A stretch of DNA of 64,000 bases from positions 1 through 64,000 of the forward strand of contig JAQGMR010000004.1 in the NCBI GenBank assembly GCA_028292265.1, given 5' to 3'. Shown in pieces: positions 37,631 through 46,359 of the stretch. Numbering within the stretch: position 1 is the first letter of the stretch; every line of letters begins with the position of its first letter. The translations under genes and the position numbers were made by a program. Under the pieces are notes generated by a model. It did no database searches and had not been told where the DNA came from. It saw only the letters and a program-made list of their open reading frames with translations. Source of the stretch: Herminiimonas sp. GTDB lineage: Bacteria > Pseudomonadota > Gammaproteobacteria > Burkholderiales > Burkholderiaceae_D.

Positions 37631-38839
37631 TCAAACTTGGGCTGGTACTGACGTCGGCGCCGCTCTGCGTACCGCAATCTGATAGCTGATCGTGGCAAGT
37701 ACGGCAATCAAAGTCAGTCCGACTATGGCGTGCTTCGGTCCCAATCCCATGGTCAGGACGAAAGGCAAGGCAAACGGGGCCATGGCGCGCGCGGCAAATG
37801 CCGGTCGCGACAACCGCCCGAGCAGCAAGCCATATCCTTCGCGGCCATACAGCTCGGCCGGAACGACGCCGCGCACGATCGTCATGAGGCCGTTGCCAAA
37901 TCCGTAAAGCGCCGCAACGACAATGGCCAGTGTCGAAAATCCGTTCACCATCAACAGCCCCAGCAACGACGCCACCATCATCACGTGCGCCAGCATGCCA
38001 ACAGCGACGACGCTCAGCTTGCGGGCAAACCCCATCTCCAGCAAGCGACCGAGTACCTGCATCGGCCCGAATAGCGACGCGACCAGTACGGCATCGGCGG
38101 TTGACAGGCCGGCAAGCTTGTACAAGTTAATGATGTGAACCGACAGGACGGAAAGCACGAAAGAACCGGCCGCAAAAGCGAACGCAAGCAAAGCGTACGG
38201 TTTGGCCGGGACCGTCGGCGCGGTCTGCGTGCTGACCACGATTTTTGCTTGCGGCGCGGGTCGAAAGCGCGGTACGAAACGCCAGTGCAGTGGCAGGCAA
38301 ACCAGCAATTGGAGAGCCGCATACACGAGTAACGTCTGGCGCCATCCAATCTCGGTCAAAAGCCACTGGGAGACCGGCCACGAAATCGTGCTGGCGAAAC
38401 CGCCAAACAGGGTGAGTGCCGTAACCGCTTTCCGATAGCGCTCGCCGGTAATCTGGCTGAGTGCAACAAAGGCTGCGTCGTACAGGCAGATGGACAGCGC
38501 GAAGCCTGTGAAGAACGATGCCAGTGCAACGGTGAGGGGGCCGGAAGCCGTGGCGTACAGCGCCAGCGCCACGGCGCTGGTCACTGAACCGCCCATCAGA
38601 ATCGGGCGGCCGCCGTGCCGATCAATCAGTTTGCCAACGACCGGTGCCGCCAGGCCAGACAGAAACAGGCTTAGAGTAAACGCGCCGAACAGGCCGGTCG
38701 ACGAGACGCCAAGGTCACGGGACATGCTTTCACCGAGCACCGCGATTGCATAGTAAAGGCTACCCCAGGAAATAATCTGCGCAATCCCGAGCGCGGATAT
38801 CACGGGAAGTAGGGCGCGCGGGTTGATGTCTGTCTGCAT
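37631..38839 (-). CDS. MFS transporter, 12 helices
   Basis: A 402-residue major facilitator protein. About twelve hydrophobic helices and the loop motif GKLIDRHGGRPILMGGS between helices 2 and 3 are clear, as is FGFGNGLMTIVRGVVP-like sequence in the C half (YGFGNGLMTIVRG). The opening ISALGIAQIISWGSLYYA resembles monocarboxylate/oxalate-formate-type MFS carriers. Substrate unknown. It starts 222 nt from putA in a divergent arrangement and ends 52 nt from the LysR stop. Confidence 0.88.
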   Translation of the reverse strand: MQTDINPRALLPVISALGIAQIISWGSLYYAIAVLGESMSRDLGVSSTGLFGAFTLSLFLSGLAAPVVGKLIDRHGGRPILMGGSVTSAVALALYATASGPLTVALASFFTGFALSICLYDAAFVALSQITGERYRKAVTALTLFGGFASTISWPVSQWLLTEIGWRQTLLVYAALQLLVCLPLHWRFVPRFRPAPQAKIVVSTQTAPTVPAKPYALLAFAFAAGSFVLSVLSVHIINLYKLAGLSTADAVLVASLFGPMQVLGRLLEMGFARKLSVVAVGMLAHVMMVASLLGLLMVNGFSTLAIVVAALYGFGNGLMTIVRGVVPAELYGREGYGLLLGRLSRPAFAARAMAPFALPFVLTMGLGPKHAIVGLTLIAVLATISYQIAVRRAAPTSVPAQV

Positions 38840-39061
38840 GATCCCGATGATAGCGGTAACCGGGCCAAGTCTTCACTTCCCCATCGTCGCGCAGACATGC
38901 AACTCGCAGCACCCTGTTGTCCCGCATGGCTTAGCGCACCGGTCAGGGCCGATGGTTTGCGGATTCGTGCAATCGCAAACTATATCGGGCCATTCCCGGT
39001 CAAATCCGGGTAAGGCAAGCGATGGTCTGAGAATCGGAATATTAATTAGCCGAAAAAATCC

Positions 39062-42000
39062 ATGGAGCGCCTCCCAATCGAATCGCCATCATTGCGCAAC
39101 AGAGTTGGGGAAGAGCGCAGCCTCGAGCACCTCCGTGCGCGCATCGTCGCTGCATGCCGACTTCCCGAGCCCGTCGCAGTACAGCACTTGCTGGCAGAAG
39201 CCTGTCCCGCCAGCGCTTCCGACAACCAGGCGCTTTCAATGGCGACTGCCTTAATCGTGAACGCGCGCGGGCAAGCAGTCGCACCGTTGTCGGTCAGTGC
39301 CCTGATGCGGCGCTACCCGCTTTCGTCTGAAGAAGGGATTGCGCTGATGTGTCTTGCGGAGGCACTTCTCCGTGTGCCGGACGCGGCCACAGCGGACGCA
39401 CTTATCGCGGACAAGCTCGCAAAGCGCAACTGGCGTCGGCCAGAGGAGTGTTCAGACAGGCAGATGTCTGACCTCCCGGGCCGGGCGCTGGCGCTTGCTG
39501 AATCGCTTGTGGGATCGCGTGCGTTCCCCATGCCGGGGCTTGCGGCACGCGCAGCCAAAGCTATTGCGCGACGGCCGGTTCGTACCGCAATGCATATCGC
39601 CATGCGAATGTTGGGAAATCAATTCATCTGTGGCCAGACCATCGGCGAAGCGCTGACCAAGAGCGCTACTCGAGCCAGGCGAGGATATCGGCATTCCTAT
39701 GACATGCTGGGCGAAGCCGCGATGACGGAACAGGATGCCGGGACCTATCTGGCGGCCTATGAGTCCGCCTTGCACGCAATCGGCAAGAAGGCAAAAAAGA
39801 CCGGCGCGAGCACGACCAGCGCGATTGATTTTCCCGGCATTTCGGTCAAGCTGTCTGCGCTGCATCCCCGCTACGTTTTTGCGCAGCGAGACCGGGTCAT
39901 GGAGGAATTGCTTCCGCGGCTTCTGCGCCTGGTGCGTCTCGCAAGCGACTATGGCGTCGGCCTCACGATCGATGCGGAAGAAGCTGACCGCCTTGAGCTG
40001 TCGCTCGATGTGGTGCAACGACTTGCGGAGAGCGGCGCGCTCGCTGGCACTAGCGGTTTCGGCATGGCGCTGCAGGCATACCAGAAGCGGTGCCCGCATG
40101 TGATCGATTTCCTTGCCGCCCTGGCGCGCCACCACGGTTTCAAACTGGCTCTGCGTCTGGTGAAAGGCGCGTACTGGGACACCGAAATCAAGCGCGCCCA
40201 GATCGAGGGCCTGGTCGACTATCCGGTCTACACACGCAAGGCCCACACCGACCTGTCCTACCTCGTGTGCGCACAGAAGCTGCTGAATGCCGCGGACGTC
40301 ATATTTCCACAATTCGCGACCCACAACGCGCACTCGATAGCAACGATCAAGGGCTGGGCGCAGGAGCGCAATGTCACCGGGTATGAATTCCAGTGCCTGC
40401 ACGGCATGGGCGAAACCTTGTACGACCAGCTGGTTGGTGGACCATCGCCGAATGTCGCCTGCCGGGTCTACGCGCCGGTGGGTTCCCATCGCACCTTGCT
40501 GCCCTACCTGGTGCGACGGTTGCTGGAAAACGGCGCCAACTCTTCCTTCGTCAACCGCCTCGGCGACACGGACGTGGCCGTCGAGTCGCTCCTTGTGGAT
40601 CCGTTCCAGATTGCCATTGCAAGCGGCGGGTCGCCCAATCCCGCTATTCCCTTGCCTCCCATGCTGTACGGATCTGCACGCCAGAATGCCGCGGGAACTG
40701 ACTTGAATGACCTTAACTGCGCAAACGCGATTGAGGCTGCAATCGCAGACCGCGCCCGGCAATCACGGCACGCAGCCCCACTGTGTTTTCATGCTTCCGG
40801 CAAGGGCGACAGGCCGCCTGCACGGGTGCTCCACAACCCTGCAAATGCGGCCGATGTGGTGGGTACCTGTGTTGATGCGAGCCAGGCCGATTGCGATGCG
40901 GCGCTGCGTGGTGCGCAAGCCTTCGCTGGCGAGTGGGCCTCGCTTGATGCCGGGCTTCGTGGCGATCTCCTGCTGCGTGCTGCCGATACACTGGAAGCAC
41001 ATCGCATGGAGTTGATAGCGCTCGCGGTGCGCGAGGCTGGAAAGACAATCCCGGCCGCGCTGGCCGAAGTGCGTGAAGCGGTCGACTTCCTGCGCTATTA
41101 CGCTGCGCAGGCACTGAAGCTTTCGGACGGACGTGCTCTCGGAATCGTTGCCTGCATCAGTCCGTGGAATTTCCCGCTCGCCATCTTCATCGGGCAGATC
41201 AGCGCTGCGCTCGCCGCAGGTAATGTTGTCGTTGCCAAGCCGGCCGAACAAACACCGTTGATGGCGCATCGCGCTGTCACGCTCTTGCATGAGGCCGGCA
41301 TTGCGCCGCAGGCATTGCAGCTTTTGCCTGGTACCGGTGAATCGGTGGGCGCGCTGCTGGTATCGGACCCCCGGGTAGCCGGCGTCGTTTTTACCGGTTC
41401 GACGGCAGTTGCGCACCAGATCAACCGGGCCTTACTCCAGGCTGCGACGATTACGAAGCAAGACCCGGTTCTGATTGCCGAAACGGGCGGCCAGAACGCC
41501 ATGATTGTTGATTCGACCGCACTGCCCGAACAGGTCGTTCAGGACGTACTGGCCTCTGCCTTTGACAGCGCCGGTCAGCGTTGCTCGGCATTGCGCGTGT
41601 TATGCCTGCAGTCTGAGATCGCAGAAGAGGTGCTGGCAAAGCTGCGCGGCGCCGTGCTGCAACTTCGCATTGGCGATCCATCCTTTTTCAGAACTGACAT
41701 TGGCCCCGTCATCGACGCCGATGCGAAGCAGTCGCTTCAAGATTACGTTGAGTCGTTTCGCAAGCGTTCACACGTATTAATGGAGTGCCCGCTTTCAGAG
41801 CAAACGAGGCGAGGTACGTTCGTTGCACCTGCGGTGTTGGAGATCGAATCGTTGGGAGAGCTTCGGGGCGAGGTCTTTGGCCCGGTTCTTCACGTGCTGC
41901 GGTACGCATCCCAACACCTGACGCAATTGATCAGTGACATCAACGGACTTGGATATGGGCTCACCATGGGTTTGCACTCGCGCATTGACTCCCACACCGA

Positions 42001-42817
42001 ACTGCTGATGGATCGCGCGAACGTTGGCAACCTGTACGTGAATCGCAACATGATTGGCGCAGTTGTCGGTGTTCAGCCTTTTGGCGGGGAAGGGAAGTCC
42101 GGCACCGGGCCCAAGGCAGGCGGCCCGCTCTACCTGCTGAGGTTGCAACGCCAGAATGCGATCCCGGTTCGGCGCTTCATATTTGAACACGGCGTAGGCG
42201 CTGCCATTGCCAACGAGTCGACCGACGAAGCGCTGCCGGAAGGCCGCAATGCGGCATTGGATGCGCTAACCTCGTTCGGTGCATGGTGCCGTGAGCATGA
42301 CATGCATACGGTCGCAGCACTGTGTGACCGCTATGCGAGGGACAGTCTTCTTGGATTGAGCCTTGCACTGCCAGGCCCGACCGGCGAGTGCAATACTTTA
42401 CAGTTCAAGCCGCGCGGCGCGGTGCGCTGTAGCGCGGATCAATTGCCCGTCCTGCTCCATCAGATCGCCGCCATCCTGGCGACGGGTAACTGCGCCGTCG
42501 TCGAAGCGGCAGTTGAAGTCCTGTTGCCAGACGACCTGCCGCCTTCGGTGCGTTCCAGAATCCAGCTAACGGATACCCGTCGGCTGGATCCAGCCGATTC
42601 GCAGACCTGCCAGTTGACCCTTGCGGAAGCAGGGAAGCACAAGTCATGCGACGACAGGCCTGTCGAGAGTAGTCCGGCCGACGGAGACGCGGTCATGCAA
42701 ACCATTTCCGTCAGCCTGGAGCCGATTGCACTTTGGCGCCTGGTGGTCGAGCGCGCAGTCTGCATCAACACGTCAGCGGCAGGCGGCAATGCCACCCTGA
42801 TGGCTTCCTCTGCCTGA
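39062..42817 (+). CDS. putA: Bifunctional proline dehydrogenase / pyrroline-5-carboxylate dehydrogenase
   Basis: A 1251-residue PutA that oxidises proline to glutamate in two steps. The FAD-dependent proline dehydrogenase part (residues ~200-500) shows RLVKGAYWDTEIKRAQ, YTRKAHTDLSYL, FQCLHGMGE and RVYAPVGSHRTLLPYLVRR. The NAD-dependent aldehyde dehydrogenase part (residues ~600-1030) shows SPWNFPLAIF, E807 in AETGGQNA and the nucleophile C841 in GQRCSALR. The C-terminal trailing domain follows. It begins directly with the linker helices, without the ribbon-helix-helix DNA-binding domain of trifunctional PutA, so it should not repress its own gene. The first ATG at 39062 has a weak ribosome site. 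Confidence 0.96.
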   Translation: MERLPIESPSLRNRVGEERSLEHLRARIVAACRLPEPVAVQHLLAEACPASASDNQALSMATALIVNARGQAVAPLSVSALMRRYPLSSEEGIALMCLAEALLRVPDAATADALIADKLAKRNWRRPEECSDRQMSDLPGRALALAESLVGSRAFPMPGLAARAAKAIARRPVRTAMHIAMRMLGNQFICGQTIGEALTKSATRARRGYRHSYDMLGEAAMTEQDAGTYLAAYESALHAIGKKAKKTGASTTSAIDFPGISVKLSALHPRYVFAQRDRVMEELLPRLLRLVRLASDYGVGLTIDAEEADRLELSLDVVQRLAESGALAGTSGFGMALQAYQKRCPHVIDFLAALARHHGFKLALRLVKGAYWDTEIKRAQIEGLVDYPVYTRKAHTDLSYLVCAQKLLNAADVIFPQFATHNAHSIATIKGWAQERNVTGYEFQCLHGMGETLYDQLVGGPSPNVACRVYAPVGSHRTLLPYLVRRLLENGANSSFVNRLGDTDVAVESLLVDPFQIAIASGGSPNPAIPLPPMLYGSARQNAAGTDLNDLNCANAIEAAIADRARQSRHAAPLCFHASGKGDRPPARVLHNPANAADVVGTCVDASQADCDAALRGAQAFAGEWASLDAGLRGDLLLRAADTLEAHRMELIALAVREAGKTIPAALAEVREAVDFLRYYAAQALKLSDGRALGIVACISPWNFPLAIFIGQISAALAAGNVVVAKPAEQTPLMAHRAVTLLHEAGIAPQALQLLPGTGESVGALLVSDPRVAGVVFTGSTAVAHQINRALLQAATITKQDPVLIAETGGQNAMIVDSTALPEQVVQDVLASAFDSAGQRCSALRVLCLQSEIAEEVLAKLRGAVLQLRIGDPSFFRTDIGPVIDADAKQSLQDYVESFRKRSHVLMECPLSEQTRRGTFVAPAVLEIESLGELRGEVFGPVLHVLRYASQHLTQLISDINGLGYGLTMGLHSRIDSHTELLMDRANVGNLYVNRNMIGAVVGVQPFGGEGKSGTGPKAGGPLYLLRLQRQNAIPVRRFIFEHGVGAAIANESTDEALPEGRNAALDALTSFGAWCREHDMHTVAALCDRYARDSLLGLSLALPGPTGECNTLQFKPRGAVRCSADQLPVLLHQIAAILATGNCAVVEAAVEVLLPDDLPPSVRSRIQLTDTRRLDPADSQTCQLTLAEAGKHKSCDDRPVESSPADGDAVMQTISVSLEPIALWRLVVERAVCINTSAAGGNATLMASSA

Positions 42818-42923
42818 CCTAACGCCCGAGCGAGGCAGCGATCCCTTCGTTGCCTGGCCTGTCGTCTATCCCAACGCTAAGGTTTACATGAACGTCCATC
42901 CCGGACTTTTTATGTGGTCGGCC

Positions 42924-43155
42924 TGTGGACAAAGCTTTGGATAACTAGGACCAAGCTTGGGGAGAAGGCGGGTTGCGAGCGAAACCTGATTTGTTGTGCA
43001 GGGTTTACCTGTGCCAGATACAGAGCTTTCATCCGTTTTATGCGCACTCCAACCCCATGATTCGACTAGCAGAATAAGGGTTATGCACAGAAGTGAGCCT
43101 CCCTTACTACTACTACTATTCGCATATCTCACCTATTAAAACAAAGAAGACCTTC
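42924..43155 (+). repeat. Left arm of the origin inverted repeat
   Basis: Anchor motifs in order are TGTGGACAA (42924-42932), TTTGGATAA (42936-42944), TTGTTGTGCAG (42991-43001), CCAGATACA (43014-43022), TTATGCG (43038-43044), TCGAC (43062-43066) and TTATGCACA (43081-43089). The triplet run is at 43105-43118. Each has a reverse-complement partner in the right arm at the mirrored place to within 1 nt. Overall identity is moderate, so the sites are kept while the filler has drifted. Confidence 0.8.
43081..43145 (+). other. Left origin-unwinding module (DnaA box, spacer, DnaA-trio, AT-rich)
   Basis: TTATGCACA at 43081-43089 is a good DnaA box. It is followed by a 14-nt spacer (43090-43103), then TTACTACTACTACTA (43104-43118), read on the other strand as TAG triplets, and an AT-rich stretch to about 43145. 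This is the order of the basal unwinding system, and it points right. Confidence 0.75.
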
Positions 43156-43484
43156 AAAGCGGGATCGCGCGATTCGGCTGCCTGAGTCGCAGGCTAACTT
43201 GCTTATGAATTTGCCATCCTTATGGTCGCAGCGTTTCGAGCGGGGGCGGGAATGCACTTGCAAGGAACTGCTGACAGCTTTCCTCTGTAGTGTTGGACCG
43301 GAAAGGATGCGTGGAGCTCGTTACCACGAGCCGAACTTCTGCAAAGCGCGGGACGCCCCGACACGCGTAGTCGAAGAAGCCGCTGCAAGGCGCCTGCGAA
43401 ACGTGGACAGGTGCTCCAGCCTGGAGCCTGATCTGGTTGGTTGTGGATTTAGCCTCTCCGGTGTCCTTCGAAACGAGACAACAG

Positions 43485-43719
43485 GAAGTGCGTCGTTTTG
43501 TGTTTACGGTTGATATATACATCTAGTAGTAGTTGTTAACGGAGGGTCCTTTCTGTGGACAAGCCAGTAAACGCCTGTCGATTCAAGCGCTTGCGCGCCG
43601 CATAAGCAGTCGCACAAGCGTTGTATCTGGACACGGCGTTTTCTGTACAACAAAAAAGCTTCCCCGATTCAATGGCTTGTGCACATCTCGCGAAGAGCTT
43701 ATCCCCGGCTTTATCCACA
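43485..43719 (-). repeat. Right arm of the origin inverted repeat
   Basis: Mirror partners, given on the plus strand, are the triplet run at 43524-43539, TGTGGACAA (43554-43562), GTCGA (43577-43581), CGCATAA (43599-43605), TGTATCTGG (43622-43630), CTGTACAACAA (43643-43653), TTATCCCCG (43699-43707) and TTATCCACA (43711-43719). The last is a perfect consensus DnaA box. Confidence 0.8.
43505..43562 (-). other. Right origin-unwinding module (DnaA box, spacer, DnaA-trio, AT-rich)
   Basis: On the minus strand TTGTCCACA (43562-43554) is followed by a 14-nt spacer ending CCTCCG (43553-43540). Then comes TTAACAACTACTACTA (43539-43524) and an AT-rich stretch with TATATATC to about 43505. It points left, toward the first module, and matches it position for position. 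Confidence 0.72.
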
Positions 43720-43761
43720 TCTATCAGCGCACTGCTTGGCCAAGTAAGTCGCCCCTTCAGG

Positions 43762-44637
43762 TCAACTCGTCCACAAGGCCTTCAGGATCGAAAATACGGC
43801 ATGAATGGCAGGTTCCTGCCGGCGCTTGGCCAGGCAAATGAACGATAACTCGGTCGCAAGATGGACGCGGTCGGCAATGACAAGTCCGTGGGTATGCGCT
43901 TCATGCAACGCGATGGATTCCCGAACCAGTGACAGGCCGACGCCCGACTTCACCAGGTCCAGCATTGAAGGTTCCTGGTCCACCAGCGCAACCTTCTTGG
44001 GAACGACCCGGTACTCAGCAAAAACACGCGTTAGCAATCGGTTGTGGGCCGACTCCGGCGGTGACCATACCCAGGGAAGCTGTGAGAGTGCCGGCCAGTC
44101 CTTCCCGGCCACGCGCGTTTTCCAGCCGCGAGGCGCCACCACATTGTAGGTAAAGGAGGTAAGCGTCTCTGCGTGGAAGTCCTTGCCAGGGCTACCCAGG
44201 TAGTAGCCGACATCGAGAGCGCCGGACCGGACCTGGTTCAAGACCCAGCCCGACATGCCGTGCTGTAGCTCGGTCGATAGTTGGGGATACTTTTCGACCA
44301 GCTGCTTGAGAAATGCGCCTAGCCGGATAAACTCCGGGTCGAGGATTGTCCCGATCGACAAGCGGCCTGACAGAGTTGAGTGAAGGGAATCGGCTCCCTG
44401 CCGAAACTCGGCAATGCTCGAAAGTACGCGCTCGGCAAAGGGAAGAAGCTTGGCGCCGTCGTCCGTAAGCTGCATTCCGCTTGCGGTACGGGTAAACAGT
44501 TGCAGCTTCAGGTTTGCCTGAAGCGCCTTGATTTGAAGACTGACCGCTGGCTGCGTAAGGTGAAGGCGCTTGGCTGCGCGCGTGAGGTTTCCCTCAAGGG
44601 CCACCGTTACGAAGGCGCGAAGCTGTACGGGATCCAT
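43762..44637 (-). CDS. LysR-family transcriptional regulator, divergent from mmsA
   Basis: A 291-residue regulator. The winged helix at residues ~1-60 reads MDPVQLRAFVTVALEGNLTR and AAKRLHLTQPAVSLQIKALQ; the effector domain follows, with GRLSIGTILDPEFIRLG. ATG 44637 starts a standard LysR N-terminus, while the frame extends 17 codons upstream without similarity. It faces the aldehyde dehydrogenase gene, and a LysR-type palindrome lies between them, so it probably controls that gene. Its 3' end marks the right border of the proposed origin. Confidence 0.92.
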   Translation of the reverse strand: MDPVQLRAFVTVALEGNLTRAAKRLHLTQPAVSLQIKALQANLKLQLFTRTASGMQLTDDGAKLLPFAERVLSSIAEFRQGADSLHSTLSGRLSIGTILDPEFIRLGAFLKQLVEKYPQLSTELQHGMSGWVLNQVRSGALDVGYYLGSPGKDFHAETLTSFTYNVVAPRGWKTRVAGKDWPALSQLPWVWSPPESAHNRLLTRVFAEYRVVPKKVALVDQEPSMLDLVKSGVGLSLVRESIALHEAHTHGLVIADRVHLATELSFICLAKRRQEPAIHAVFSILKALWTS

Positions 44638-44667
44638 GGAAGAGCTGGCTAATGACGGCAAACCGTT

Positions 44668-44682
44668 ATAAGTAAATCTTAT
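44668..44682. promoter_or_regulatory. LysR-type operator between lysR and mmsA
   Basis: ATAAGTAAATCTTAT is a perfect 5-bp inverted repeat with a 5-nt centre and contains the T-N11-A core of LysR-type binding sites. It lies 31 nt upstream of the LysR start and about 94 nt upstream of mmsA, the usual position for a recognition site of the divergent regulator. Confidence 0.6.
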
Positions 44683-44775
44683 GAACATCTTGATAATAAC
44701 TCATTGGAATGGGCGACAATCGTGGCATATGCTCGCGTCATTCTGCGAATGCGCTTATTTACCAAAGGAACCCTT

Positions 44776-46296
44776 ATGAGTAGCAACTCCGCTGGCCGGC
44801 TAGAACACTTCATCAACGGCAAACTCGTGCCGTCCACCAGTGGTCGCGAGCAGGACGTCTTTAATCCTGCCACCGGCGAAGTCTCTGCGAGGGTTGCCTT
44901 GGGCAGTGTCGAAGAAGTGAATGCTGCTGTTGCCGCCGCGAGCGCGGCAGCGCCCGCCTGGGGCGAGACAGCGCCGCTAAAGCGCGCACGCATACTGTCC
45001 CGTTTCAAGGAACTGATCGAAAAACACCATGACGACCTCGCGGCGGCAATCACGCGGGAGCACGGCAAGGTTTTTTCAGACGCCAAAGGGGAAGTGACGC
45101 GCGGACTGGAGATCGTGGAATTCGCGTGCGGTGCTCCCACTCTGTTGAAGACGGAATTCACCGACAACATTGGGGGAGGAATCGATAACTGGCAAATGCG
45201 CCAACCCCTGGGTGTTACCGCCGGTATTACCCCATTCAATTTCCCCGTCATGGTGCCGCTCTGGATGGCGCCCATGGCGCTCGCGACCGGCAATACCTTC
45301 ATATTGAAACCTTCCGAGCGCGATCCTTCGCCGTCGTTGATGATGGCCGACTTGTTTCGCAAGGCAGGCTTGCCAGATGGCGTCTTCAACGTTGTCCAGG
45401 GTGACAAGGTTGCGGTCGACGCACTGCTGCACCACCCCGACGTAAAAGCGATTTCATTCGTGGGCTCGACCCCTATCGCCGAATACATCTATACCGAAGG
45501 CGCGCGCCGAAAGGGGGCCTATCCCCTGCGTGTGCAGGCGCTCGGCGGCGCAAAGAACCACCTTGTGGTCATGCCCGACGCGGACCTGGACCAGGCGGTC
45601 GACGCCCTGATCGGCGCGGCTTACGGGTCCGCAGGTGAGCGCTGCATGGCGATCTCTGTGGCGGTCGCGGTGGGCAATGTTGCGGACCGACTGGTTGAAG
45701 CGCTGGTTCCGCGCGCCAAAGCACTGAAGGTCAAGAACGGCATGGAATCCGACGCCGAAATGGGACCGGTGGTCACCGGCGCGCATCGCGAGAAAATCTT
45801 CGGTTACATCGAGGACGGAGTTCGCTCGGGCGCCAAATTGCTGGTGGATGGTCGAGGCCTCAAGGTGCCTGGCCATGAAAACGGATTCTTCATGGGCGGC
45901 ACGCTGTTCGACAACGTGACTCCAGACATGAATATCTACAAGGAAGAGATCTTCGGTCCCGTATTGTGCGTGGTTCGCGTGCCAGACCTCGGGGCGGCGA
46001 TCAACTTGATCAATGCTCACGAGTTTGCCAATGGCGTTGCGCTGTTCACCTCCGATGGCAATACCGCTCGTGAGTTCTCGCGGCGTATCGAAGTTGGAAT
46101 GGTCGGTGTCAACGTACCTATCCCGGTGCCGATGGCATGGCATTCCTTCGGCGGCTGGAAGCGCTCGCTGTTTGGAGACACTGCCATTTATGGTGCGGAG
46201 GGCGTTCGCTTCTATACGCGTTACAAGTCGATCATGCAACGCTGGCCGGCGTCGATCGACAAAGGCGCAGAGTTTGCGATGCCCGTTTCGAAGTAG
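44776..46296 (+). CDS. mmsA: CoA-acylating methylmalonate-semialdehyde dehydrogenase
   Basis: A 506-residue aldehyde dehydrogenase that makes acyl-CoA from malonate- or methylmalonate-semialdehyde, in valine, beta-alanine or inositol breakdown. The nucleophile is C290 in [11 protein letters not shown]. The usual general-base Glu is Asn in [12 protein letters not shown], the mark of the CoA-acylating MMSDH group. Other motifs are [13 protein letters not shown] and [18 protein letters not shown] lies ahead of ATG 44776. It is divergent from a LysR regulator and 63 nt before a GMC oxidoreductase, probably in one operon. Confidence 0.93.
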   Translation: MSSNSAGRLEHFINGKLVPSTSGREQDVFNPATGEVSARVALGSVEEVNAAVAAASAAAPAWGETAPLKRARILSRFKELIEKHHDDLAAAITREHGKVFSDAKGEVTRGLEIVEFACGAPTLLKTEFTDNIGGGIDNWQMRQPLGVTAGITPFNFPVMVPLWMAPMALATGNTFILKPSERDPSPSLMMADLFRKAGLPDGVFNVVQGDKVAVDALLHHPDVKAISFVGSTPIAEYIYTEGARRKGAYPLRVQALGGAKNHLVVMPDADLDQAVDALIGAAYGSAGERCMAISVAVAVGNVADRLVEALVPRAKALKVKNGMESDAEMGPVVTGAHREKIFGYIEDGVRSGAKLLVDGRGLKVPGHENGFFMGGTLFDNVTPDMNIYKEEIFGPVLCVVRVPDLGAAINLINAHEFANGVALFTSDGNTAREFSRRIEVGMVGVNVPIPVPMAWHSFGGWKRSLFGDTAIYGAEGVRFYTRYKSIMQRWPASIDKGAEFAMPVSK

Positions 46297-46359
46297 CGCC
46301 CCTAGGAAGTTCAACGCGGCAGGCGGTTAGCGGCAAGTGTCCAAGCCTGGGAGGGCTGT

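Larger units (their letters stand above)
42818..43761. other. Candidate chromosomal replication origin (oriC), mirror-image architecture
   Basis: This 944-nt gene-free gap lies between the 3' ends of convergent putA and a LysR gene, so it needs no promoters. From 42924 to 43719 it is an imperfect palindrome centred at 43321.5. The outer DnaA-box pairs lie at 42924-42944 and 43699-43719. Inner boxes lie at 43081-43089 (TTATGCACA) and 43554-43562 (TTGTCCACA on the minus strand), both exactly 136 nt inside the outer pairs. Each inner box is followed inward by a 14-nt spacer ending CCTCCC or CCTCCG, a TAC-triplet run and an AT-rich stretch. That order matches the DnaA-box/GC-spacer/DnaA-trio unwinding module known from bacterial origins. 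parS and parAB lie 12-16 kb away. dnaA is not nearby. Confidence 0.8.

Noticed and set aside
43199-43522. Two overlapping short open frames on opposite strands (104 and 100 codons) inside the origin-like gap
   Set aside because: Neither has a ribosome site, domain or sensible hydropathy; they overlap the trio region and oppose each other, so chance frames in non-coding DNA are more likely.
42818-43761. Remnant of an integrated plasmid or prophage origin
   Set aside because: No replication initiator gene, integrase, att repeats or tRNA lie nearby, and the sites are DnaA boxes in dyad form, not direct-repeat iterons.
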